Below, piece after piece: positions 18,857 to 28,145 of a stretch of DNA of 33,493 nucleotides; the first letter of the stretch is position 1, and each line of letters starts with the position of its first letter. The stretch comes from Chrysochromulina tobinii (Eukaryota > Haptophyta > Prymnesiales > Chrysochromulinaceae). The stretch spans positions 1 through 33,493 of the forward strand of contig JWZX01003030.1 of assembly GCA_001275005.1 (NCBI GenBank), given 5' to 3'. Position numbers and translations under genes: made by a program. The notes below the pieces were generated by a model. That model made no database searches. It saw nothing but the letters and a program-made list of their open reading frames with translations, and was not told the DNA's origin.

Positions 18857-18882
18857 ACCCTAACCCTAACCCAACCCTAACC
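18857..18882. repeat. Interstitial telomere-like repeat (CCCTAA)
   Basis: ACCCTAACCCTAACCC followed by AACCCTAACC: about four CCCTAA units, one degenerate, on the plus strand. It lies about 108 bases before the calcium-channel start codon, in the 193-base gap after the P4H-like gene. It may be a repair scar or a telo-box-like promoter element. Confidence 0.8.
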
Positions 18883-18989
18883 AACATATGCTCAGTACAG
18901 CGCTTCTAGATTTCGTCGAAGCCAGTTTGTAGTCCATATTAGTAAGAACTTCCAGGCGAGCTTGGACCAGTAGAGTGTCCCGCGCGTCA

Positions 18990-21900
18990 ATGCGCAACGC
19001 GATGAGGAGGACAGGGAGCCGTTCCTCGTTCTCAAACTCATCGTCGCCGCTCACGCTACCCTCCGTGACGAGCCGCAGTGAATCGCCGGCACCGTTGCCC
19101 GATCGCAAGGGCGGCAGGACTGGCCCGCTTCATCTAGTGTATCACGGCAAGGGGAAAGGGCGCACGTTGAGCATCGTCGGCGCCACGACAGGACGCATCT
19201 ACTCAGGGCATGCGCTCTGCGGCTTGCTCGCGCCCGATAACCCCGTCCGGCTGTGCGCGATCTGGCTCTGTGAGCAGCCAGTCTTCGATAACACTGTGCT
19301 GCTCGTGATCATTGTGAACTCGGCCTTCCTCGCGGTCTCACCGCCGACTGGCGGTGGGCCCATCAATGAGGTGTGGTCTCACATGCTCGAGCTTTGGTTC
19401 ACCATTCTGTTCACCATCGAGCTGTCCATCAAGGTTCTCGCCATGGGCTTCGCTGGGCGTGAAGGCACGTACCTCGCCGACGGCTGGAATAGGCTCGACT
19501 GCACCGTAGTCCTCTTGGGCTGGGCGCCGTACATCTTTCCGTCCCTCGCCAACCTCTCGGCCATCCGCTCGCTGCGCGCGCTGCGCCCGCTGCGTACGAT
19601 CAACCAGCTGCCCGGGCTGCGCCGGCAGGCCAAGACGCTATTCGATTCGCTTCCCAAGCTCAGCGACGTCGCCATTCTCGGCGTCTTTATGCTCGCGCTC
19701 TTCGGCGTGCTCGGCTTGCAGCTCTTCAAGGGCGCGCTGCGCTCGCGTTGCTACGCCCTGAGCCCGCCGCCGCCGCCCGCGCCGCTCCTTCATCTCGTCA
19801 ACGGCGTGCCGATCGATGTGCCCGCACCCTCACCGCCGACCGCCTCTGTGGCCGCGCAGCAGGCCCTATTGGATGCCGCCGCGCTGGGCAGCCGCGCGCG
19901 CTTGGCCGCTCCTGTGGGCGTGGCGCCGCTCGACGAGGATGACTTCGTGTGCAGCGATGGCGGCGTGCCGGGTGCGCAGGGCACGTGCGAGCCGGGCGAG
20001 GTGTGCCTGTACTACGGGTATAACCCGGCGTACGGGACCGAATCCTTCGACTCCATCACGGCTGCATGCATGACTATCTTCCAGTGTGTCACTCTCGAGG
20101 GATGGGTGGACGTCATGTGCGCGCGCCGCCCGCAGCACGCGTGCCGCGACCGTGCCTGAGCCGCAGCCCTCAGCACACACCGCCCTCAGCACACACCGCC
20201 CTCAGCACACACCGCCCTCAGCACACACCGCCCTCAGCACACACCGCCCTCAGCACACACCGCCCTCAGCACACACCGCCCTCAGCACACACCGCCCTCA
20301 GCGCTCGTGCGCCGCGACCCTCCCCTTTGCGCACTCGCGCCCGCCGCTGCGTGCGAAGTTACCTGATGATTCAGGTACCTGATGGTTGAGGTGCACTAAC
20401 CCTAACCCGAACCCTACCCCGAAGGTACCTGATGGTTGAGGTGACCGGCCCCTTCGCCTCCGGCTACTTCATTACGCTCGTGGCGCTCGGCTCCTTCTAC
20501 ACCCTCAACCTCTTCCTCGCCGTGCTCTGGGACACGTACTGCGAGCAGCAGGACGCGGAAAGGGCGGAGAAGGCCGAGGCCGAGGCCGCGGAGGCCGAGC
20601 GGCTGGCCGAACGGGATCGCGCACTAGTTGAGCTCGAGAGGGTGGAGCGGATAGCGGCGGAGCACCGGGCGGCAGCCGAAGAGGAGGCACGGGCGGAGAG
20701 GGAGGCGGCCGCGGCCGGCTCCGACCCGAAGCGCAAAAAGAGCTCCCCACACGATCGCACGAGGAGACTGGGCTTCGAGGACGATGCCGAGGCGTCGTTG
20801 CTGCAGGGATATGCGCCGTCCGAGTACAGCATGGACGAGACGCCGCCACGCAAGCCGGCGCCGAGTAGGAGGCTCATGCGCCGGCCGGAGCCCAAGAAGA
20901 TCGCCTGCCGCATGCGGAGGGTCAACGGCGTCGAGGTGCCCGCCGCGGACGGGTGCTGCCTCTACGCGGTGCAAGCGCTCGTGGATAGCCCTTCTTTCCA
21001 GAGCTTCATCGTGCTCCTCATCCTGCTCAACACGGTCGCGATGATGCTCGAGCAGTACCCGATGGACGGCACACTGCTCGCCCAGCTCAGCGACCTCAAC
21101 CTGCTCCTGACCTTGGCCTTCACCGCCGAGATGGTGCTCAAGTTACTCGCCGATGGGTGCGCCGGCTACTTTGGCGACGCGTTCAACCGGTTCGACGCGG
21201 TCGTCGTGACGCTCTCGCTCATCGACCTCGCGATCGTGTACTACGACATCGACCTCGGAGTGAACGTGTCGGTGCTGCGTGCGATGCGCCTGATGCGCGT
21301 CTTCAAGCTCGCACGCTCGTGGGCCACACTGCGCCGCGTCATGGAGGGCATCCTGAACAGCATCGGTCAGCTCGCGAACCTCTTCCTGCTCATGCTGCTC
21401 CTAATCTTCGTCTTCGCTCTCTTCGGCATGCACGTCTTCGGCGGCGCGTTCACCCCCGAGGCCGGGTTCGACGAGCCGCCGCGCACCAACTTCGACACGA
21501 TCGGCGATGCGATGCTCACCGTCTTCGTGGTAGTCTCGGGCGAGAACTGGAACGACGTGTGGTCGTCCTCCGCGGCGGCTGTTGGCTATTGGTGCGCGCC
21601 CTACTTCGTGCTGCTCGTGATCACGGGCAATTACGTCGTGCTCAACCTCTTCGTCGCCATCCTGCTCGGAGGCTTTTCGACCGACATGGAGGAGGTCGAA
21701 GTACCCACGTCCGCGCCGGCCGCCGCGCCAGCCGCCGCGCCAGCCGGCGCGCCGGCCCTGGACGATCCAGACGACGTGGCGCTGTACCTCTTTCCGCCGT
21801 CCCACCCGGCGCGCCGGATGGCGAAGGCAACCATCGAGTTCCACTTCTCCATCGACGATCACGAAGACTCGGACGTCGTCGGGATTCACTGGCGCCGGCT

Positions 21901-24900
21901 CGGGCGCGAGCCGCCGCCCGGCGCTCACGTTCTCTTGAGCCCACGGCTTGCACGCGAGCTGGTGCAGGGCAAGCTCGACTTTTCGCGCGAAGACCTCGAG
22001 AACGCGGACAAGAAGTCGGACGGCCCCCTGACGTCCGAGAGCGTGATTAAGGGCGGTGAGTACTACTTTGCGCCTGTGACAGACAAGGCGGTGCTCGAAG
22101 AGAACCAACGGCGCGCGGCACACTCTGGCGTCGGCGACCTCTTCTCCTTCGAGGGAGCGATCGTCATGTGGATCGTAATTTCGTGCGTCGCGATGACCTT
22201 CGAGTCGTGCACGCTCGACCCGAGCTCGGAGCTCGCGATCAATCTCGAGAAGATTAATTTGCTCGCCACCGCCGTGTTCACCGTCGAGCTAGTGCTCAAG
22301 GTGCTCGCCTTCGGCCTCCTGTTCACGCCGAACGCGTACCTCAAGTCCGGCTGGCATCAGCTCGACGCGACCATCGTCGCTGCCTCGCTGCTCTCCCTGC
22401 TCGCCCAGGACAACGGCAACCTCTCGACGCTGCGCCTGCTGCGCGTGCTGCGCCCGCTCCGGCTGATTGCCAAATTTGGCAACCTGCGCGTGGTGGTCGA
22501 CCTGCTCATCAAGACAATCCCGGCGTGCGTCAACGTGATGCTCGTCGTCGGGCTCTTCTCTGTCGTCTTCGGCATCCTCGGTGTGCAGCTCTTCGCTGGC
22601 ACGTTCGCGTCGTGCCGCCAAGCAGAGCTCTCCGAGGCTGGCGAGGTGGTCGCCCTCGACGCCGCCTCAGAGAGGTCGTGTGTGCGTGCGGGGGGGCTGT
22701 GGGCCAACCCGGCCCTCGGCTCCTTCGACAACATAGGCGCCTCAATGCTCCTTCTATTCGAGTCGTCGACTATGGAAGGCTGGCCTGACGTCATGTACTA
22801 CACCATCGACGCGACGGCTCCTGGACGTGCGCCGGAGCGCAACACCTCGCGTGCGCAGGGGCTCTTCATGGTCGCGTGGACGGTCGTTGGCGGCATGTTC
22901 CTGACCAACGTCTTCGTGGGCGTGATCGTCGACCAGTTCGCGTACATCAAGAAGGTCGACGACGGCCTGCATATGATCAGCGAGGAGCAGCAGGAATGGG
23001 TCGACTCGATGGCGAATCTCCTCTCCCTCAAGCCCAGCCGGTACCCTCCGGAGCCCAAGAACGACCGGATACGCGCGCGCGTCTATCGTATCGTCTCGCA
23101 CAAGCGCTTCGAGCTCGTCGTCTTCGGGGTCATCCTGTTCAACACCTGCTTGCTCGGCCTCGATGGATTCGATGATTCGTCCGAGACGCTCGCAAAGCTC
23201 CAGTTCGGCAACCTCGTGTGTACCCTGCTCTTCGGGCTCGAGGCCGCGGCCAAGATCTACGCCCTAGAGGCCGGCGAGTACTTTCGCGACCCGTGGAACG
23301 TCTTCGACTTTTTCGTCGTCTCGTTTTCGCTCCTCGACATCGTCGAGTTCATCGGCGCCTCCATTGGATTCAACCCTTCCCTGCTGCGCGCGCTGCGCAC
23401 GGCGCGCGTGCTGCGCATCATCCGCACCGTCAAGTCGGCCAAGGGCCTGCGCGTACTGCTCACCACGCTGCTGCTCTCGCTTCCCGCGCTGGCCAACATC
23501 GGCGCAATCTTCTTCATCTTGCTCACGCTCTTCTCGATCCTTGGGATGCGCCTTTTCGGCCACATCGCGTACGGCAACTACCTCAACCACAACGCGAACT
23601 TTTGCAACTTCCCGACCGCGATGCTCACGATGCTGCGCTGCTCGACGGGCGAGTCGTGGAATGGCCTGATGCACGACGCGATGATCATGCCCGGTGTCGT
23701 CTATTCGGACGTGGACGTGCAGCATTGCTCGCCAGACGAGGGCAACTGCGGCAACCCGCTCGCCTCGATGCTCTTCTTCATCGCCTTCCAGATCAGCGCG
23801 AGCTTCATCATCCTCAACATGATGATCGCACTCATCCTGGAGGAGTATGGTAAGGAGGTGGGGCGTGGGAAGCACCGCGTCTCGGCCGACCACGCGGAGC
23901 TCTTCGTGGAGGCGTGGCAGCAGTTCGACCCGTACGCGACGGGCCGCATGCATGTGCGCCATCTGCATGCACTCATCCGCAGGCTGCCGCCGCCGCTCGG
24001 CCTCGACCCGAAGCAGTTCTCCTTCTCGATCGTCAAGGACACCGATGTGTCCAACTACATCTCGAAGCTCAAGGACATCAAGTCGTACGTGAACGAGGAG
24101 ACGGGCGCACCCGAGGTGTCCTTCAACGAGTTGCTGCAGGCGTGCACGAAGGCCGCCTTCTCGGGCGTCGCTGAGGCGGTGGATGGGCTCCCTATGGAAG
24201 CCAAGATCGTCAAGGAGCTGCAAGAGCAGATGAAGAACACGCTCGAGCAGGGCCTCGACCCGCGCACCATCGCGAACAACAATCTCATCGAGCTCACCGC
24301 CGTGTGCACCATCCAGCGCCGCTGGTTCGCTTCGAATCCCGGCAGGAGGCAGCGGAACGCCAAGGCGAAAAAGGAAGCCATCCGGCTGCGCACGCCAGGC
24401 ACGCTCGTGCCCTCGACCTTCGCGGGGCGCGTGCAGCACTCGACAGTCAATTGGGGCGGACGGCTCTTTGTCTTCGGCGGGCGCGCCGAGGGACGCATGC
24501 TTCGCGACTTTTGGGAGTTCTCGTTCAATGCGGGCTATTGGGTCGACCAGTCGCACACGGTGCCGGTAAGGATGCGACCGCGCTGCGGCCACACGGCGAT
24601 GATCACGGGCACCTCGCGCATGCTCATCGTGGGTGGCCACGATGGCGAGCACTTTTTGGCCGACGTATGGGAATGCGAGCTCAACGGCCTCTATTGGCGT
24701 CAGGTGGGCTTCAGTGCCGGCGAGCTCCCTGCAAAGATCTCGCGGTCCGAGATCTTGACCAGGCAGCCCGCTTCCGAGGAAGAGGGCGGCGTGCCTCTCC
24801 TCGAATCGTCGTCCAAGCTCGACAATGTGCTCGATCGGCCGTCACGCATGCAGATGGCGGCCATCATCACCATCCAAGCGCACGCGCGCGGCCGCCAGGC

Positions 24901-25132
24901 GCGCGTCGCTGCTGCGTGGCGGAACGCTCTCGCCGACCTTGAATTTGACGCGGCGACGTACGTGCAGGCGATCTGGCGCGGGTTCCTCGTGCGCGCGCTC
25001 AAGGGTGGCGGCGCGCAGCACTCTCGGCTCGGGTCCTCGCCGCGCCGTTTCCGATCGAAGGGCCTACGTCCAGCACCGCCACCGGTCGCGACTGGATCGC
25101 CCTTGGTTCGCGGAGGCGCCATGCGCGATTAG
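18990..25132 (+). CDS. Four-domain voltage-gated Ca2+ channel with EF-hand, IQ and Kelch motifs
   Basis: Exon 1 (18990-20116) and exon 2 (20425-25132) encode 1,944 residues: the pore subunit of a Cav-type channel with four six-helix repeats. S4 voltage sensors are clear in each (SLRALRPLRTI, LRAMRLMRVFKLAR, LRLLRVLRPLRLI, LRALRTARVLRIIR). The selectivity glutamates are E in TLEGW (20097), GENW (21542), MEGW (22775) and GESW (23651), an EEEE ring expected to select calcium. The domain I turret is long and proline/cysteine-rich; the I-II linker is a charged coiled-coil-like helix. After IV-S6 comes the EF-hand-like AWQQFDPYATGRMHVRHL, an IQ motif (CTIQRRWFASNPGRR), two Kelch motifs (24430-24712) and two more IQ-type motifs (TIQAHARGRQAR, YVQAIWRGFLVRA). 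The ATG at 18990 was chosen because the frame upstream (18975) begins with GTG. The Kelch addition is unusual. Confidence 0.93.
20167..20302. repeat. 16-bp minisatellite in the channel intron
   Basis: Eight near-perfect tandem copies of CCCTCAGCACACACCG starting at 20167, 20183 and so on to 20279, plus a partial ninth. The copies contain CAG trinucleotides that could resemble 3' splice sites. The tandem copies are head to tail without unique spacers, so this is not a CRISPR array. Confidence 0.95.
20373..20443 (+). repeat. 21-bp direct repeat bracketing a telomere-like tract at the channel 3' splice site
   Basis: A GGTACCTGATGGTTGAGGTG copy at 20374-20393 and again at 20424-20443, each preceded by A (21 bases identical), with a period of 50. 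The 29 bases between (20394-20422) are mostly CCCTAA-like. A more diverged copy (17 of 20) lies at 20357-20376. Only the right-hand copy works as the exon start; splicing to the left copy reads into TAA after about nine codons. Confidence 0.85.
20396..20420. repeat. Interstitial telomere-like repeat (CCCTAA), intronic
   Basis: CTAACCCTAACCCGAACCCT and following bases: about three to four CCCTAA-like units, two degenerate, on the plus strand just before the exon 2 splice site of the calcium channel. Confidence 0.75.
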
Positions 25133-25527
25133 AGAGCACACAGTCCAACCAGGATGAAAGTATAGCCTCCGTAAGTTAGCGGAACCCTCGAGCAGCGGAC
25201 GGCCCCAGAGCTCAGAGCAGGTTTGACCCAAAGGGGTAGGGGGGAGGTATTCTTTCCTGATTCATACACCGCACTATCCCCACCACCTGATTTTGAACTC
25301 AGTGATTGACTAGCAGCGTTCGCGGAACGGTATCCAGTAACGTAAAGACGGTATCGGTATTCGGCAACAACGAAAGGTGTGCTTGTTTGGCCGACCACGC
25401 GCATAACATCGGCCATGTGCTGCTGGTCAGGTGGCGCCCAGGGCCTCGGTCCTCGCCTGCAGGCTCTACTCTTCCTGGCACGCTCCAGCCCGGCAGATAG
25501 CTCATCGTGCGTGTTCACAGTGCGTGT
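25133..25527. other. Convergent intergenic region, no supported gene
   Basis: 395 bases between the 3' ends of the calcium channel (+) and Nramp (-) genes. It should hold both 3' UTRs. Short open frames exist on both strands but resemble no family. Confidence 0.5.
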
Positions 25528-27859
25528 TCACATCTCCGTGCGCCTCGGGAGCACGGGCGGCTCGTACGCCGGGGGCGTCGCCAGCTCTCTAGGCTCGTGA
25601 AGCTCGGAGAGGGAACCGGTGCTTCCCAAGGCCAGCGACCCCGAGCTGCCAAAGACAACGTGCAGCGACTGCTGGCTGTCAACGCTGAAGGTTTGCGAGC
25701 AAGCTTGGCGCGCACTCATTGTGCCGAGCCTCGGTGGCATCGGAGGCTCGGCGCTTGAGCTCGCGCTTGAGCTCGATCGGGAGCTCGGCGCGCTCGAGCT
25801 CAGCGGCGGAGGCTGCTGTGCTGCCCCCGCTGCCCCCACCGCCCCCACCGCTCCCATCGCCCCAATAGCTCCTGCCGCTGCCGCCGCCGACGCCGCCGCC
25901 GACGCCGCCGCCGACGCCGCCGACGCCTCCATGCACGCGGCGCGTCGGAGCGCTTCGGGCGTGAGGAGCCGAGATAAGAGCTCACCTGATGAGGAACGTA
26001 ATTAGCCTGCACTCAGAGATGGACTCAGTGATGGACTCAGAAATCGAGATAAGAGCTCACCCTCAATCGCAGACTCCTCCTCGATGAGCTCGGCGTCAAC
26101 CTCCCGGCTCGCGCGCCGAACTCGGCGCCAGCACACCCCGAGACGCCGTCGCAGTCGACGAGCTGTACCGGTAAGGTCCTCCCATACGAGCCGCGCACAC
26201 ACACCAAAATAGAGCATGCCACCTATGACGGCGCTGCCGAGCACCACCGGCGTAGGCTCAAGCTTGTCGACGATGGACCAGATGAGCGCGAGATTGGTAC
26301 CGAGCACGATGGCGCTCAGCGCGGTCGAGACGAGCTGCAGCGGCGCACTTGTGGCAAAGCGCCCTAGCCGTCTGGTCGACGCTGCAAAGTGGAGAGGGTC
26401 CGTCGGAATGACGATGCAATCACGTCGCACTCAAGTCGCAATCAGTACCTGCAAAGTGGAGCGTCGGCAACATCGCGAAGGGTAGCTGCACTGACTGGAG
26501 CACGTTCAAGTACTCGTTGATGTTGTCGAAGGCGCCCGAGCCGTTTGAGGTGAGGAGCGCCACGATGAGGGCTGGCCCAAGCGCAAACAGCCGTGTCGCA
26601 AAGACTCGCTTCCACGGAGGCAGCTCGATGTCCAGGCAGCCCGACAGGAGGATCTGGCCTGCGTACGTGCACACCATCGTGGAGGCCTGTCCGGCCGCAA
26701 GCAGCCCGATGGCCCACACGTACAGTGACCAGTCGCCCAGGCCATCCTTGAGCGCGACCCCTGCGTTCTCAAGCCCGATCACGCCGCAAATATGGTGGCT
26801 GCCGCCGCACGGCGTACCCAGCCCGGCGCGCACGGGCGGCTGCGCAGGCAGCGGCCCGTTGACTTCCTCGTACGCTGTGCGCGAGAGGCATGCCAAGGGC
26901 CCCTCAGCCGCCTCCTGGCACGTCGGGTCGAAGAACCTGGCCGAGAAGGTGACGACCACCGCCAGGTTGACCAGAAAGGCGAAGAGCAGCGCACCCGCCG
27001 ACTCGACACGCGAGTACCAGAGCGCCTCGTGAACACGGTAGTCGGACGAGCGCTCCAACTTACGAGAGAGTACGAGGCCGCTATGCAAGTACAGGTTGTG
27101 TGGCATGATGACGGCTCCGATCGTGCCCACGACCTGCGTGAAGGCACCCGTCGGCATGGTCGGGATGACCCAGCCTTCAATCACTCCGTCCCACGCCTCG
27201 AGGCCCGAGTGGCCCAGGTTGATGAAGAAGCAGAGCGACATGATGCCCATGAGGACGCAGACAAAACCCTCGAGGTAACGAACGCCAAGGTAGCCGACCG
27301 CGAGAAACGTGATCGTATCCACCGCAGTGATCAGGCAGCCAGCCCAGACCGGGATGCTCCCGTGCGAGAGCAGATTGAATGCGATGCCCGATGCGACCAC
27401 CTCCTGCACGTCCGCGCCGATGACCGCAATCTCCATCATCACGTAGACGACAAGCGAAAGCCAACGCGGGTACTCATCTCGCACCGCCTGCGCGAGGTCG
27501 CGCCCAGTGACCAGCCCCAGCCGCGCACTCATCTCTTGCAGCACGAAGCCTGTCACCGTCGCCCACCACAACACCCACACGAGGGTGAGCCGCGTGTAGG
27601 CCCCCTGCTGCAAATTGTTCTCCAGATTGCCAGGATCGAGGTACGCGAGGCTCATTAGCCAGCCAGGGCCCGCAAAGCGCCACAGCTTCCGCCAGGAGAA
27701 GCGGAAGTGGAGCGGCCCCCCGTCTGCGCTCTCGCTCGTGTGACGAGGTTGTCGTGCTTCGTTGCCCTCCTCATCGTCGCTGCTTGCAGGCAGCGACACC
27801 TGCTCGGCGCTACCGACACCAATCTCCTTACTCTTGGGCGAGCTGCACCAAGGTGCCAT
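25528..27859 (-). CDS. Nramp-family divalent metal transporter
   Basis: Exons 27859-26449, 26381-26061 and 25985-25528 give 729 residues. This is a proton-coupled Mn2+/Fe2+ transporter of the Nramp (SLC11) family. TM1 has LDPGNLENNLQQG, with the DPGN metal site, and TM6 has GAVIMPHNLYLHS, with the MPHN signature. Further helices include LVVYVMMEIAVIGADVQEVV and, after the first splice, GRFATSAPLQLVSTALSAIV and LGTNLALIW. The N-terminal 50 residues are acidic and probably cytosolic. The tail after the last splice is long and low-complexity: alanine-rich (SAAASAAASAAAAAGAIGA), then serine-rich, with no domain seen. Both introns are short GT-AG (67 and 75 bases) and are bounded by perfect direct repeats. 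The frame closes correctly through both splices. A shorter form ending at the stop near 26002 would result if the second intron were retained. Confidence 0.9.
25970..26061 (-). repeat. 17-bp direct repeats flanking Nramp intron 2
   Basis: CGAGATAAGAGCTCACC (plus strand) at 25970-25986 and 26045-26061. On the coding strand the copies read GGTGAGCTCTTATCTCG. The intron 25986-26060 (75 bases) starts in the upstream copy and ends at the downstream copy, whose sequence is kept in exon 3. The intron interior has a CTGAGTCCATC-type short repeat. Confidence 0.88.
26382..26461 (-). repeat. 13-bp direct repeats flanking Nramp intron 1
   Basis: CTGCAAAGTGGAG (plus strand) at 26382-26394 and 26449-26461; on the coding strand CTCCACTTTGCAG. 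One copy is the end of exon 1 and the other the end of the 67-base intron (26382-26448). The splice (TTTGCAG|GTACTG ... TTTGCAG|CGTCGA) joins TLHFA to ASTRRLGRFA, as in other Nramp proteins. Confidence 0.9.
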
Positions 27860-28145
27860 CCGGCGCGGCCGCGCCCCGGTCGGCGTCCGCCACGGTTAGG
27901 ATGGTTCATTCATGTTAATACACTGGGGTTCGCGCTGCTGTCAGAGCTGACCTTTTTGACGAAAACGGTGAATGGCGGAATTGAGCGGAATATCGTATAC
28001 AACAGCTGTTTTTGCAGTCGCTGTACATGCGGAATACTGAACTACGCTAAAGATGGGATCATGCGGAATTCTAGAACTAGATGGAGATCGCTGGCTACGT
28101 AGTCGTACGAGCACCGATGTGCGCTCGGGCTGTCTCGCCCTCTCC
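27860..28145. promoter_or_regulatory. Nramp promoter / filamin-gene 3' region
   Basis: 286 bases between two minus-strand genes. On the plus strand GAGCTGACCTTTT (27944-27956) lies 28 bases before an ATGGCGGA. Nearly the same arrangement precedes the PIG-H start (32181-32214). The reading frame from this ATG (27972) has only 22 codons, so I do not call a gene. Confidence 0.35.

Larger units (their letters stand above)
20117..20424 (+). other. Calcium-channel intron
   Basis: A 308-base GT-AG intron: GACGTCAT|GTGCGC ... CCGAAG|GTACCT. Joining gives WVDVMYLMVEVTGPF, restoring the loop between the domain I pore and S6. It contains a 16-base minisatellite, a telomere-like tract and a duplicated 3' splice site. 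Confidence 0.85.

Noticed and set aside
20167-20302. CRISPR-like array
   Set aside because: Repeats are directly adjacent with no spacers and lie in a eukaryotic intron.
21157-22050. 297-codon plus-strand frame inside the channel gene
   Set aside because: Arginine-rich alternate frame of domain II; no family resemblance.
23264-24652. 462-codon minus-strand open frame
   Set aside because: Antisense shadow of the calcium-channel exon; very rich in R, H, E and D, with no domain. GC-rich genes give such frames.
25129-25518. 129-codon minus-strand frame after the channel gene
   Set aside because: No homology, no splice link to Nramp, and it lies in a convergent 3' region.
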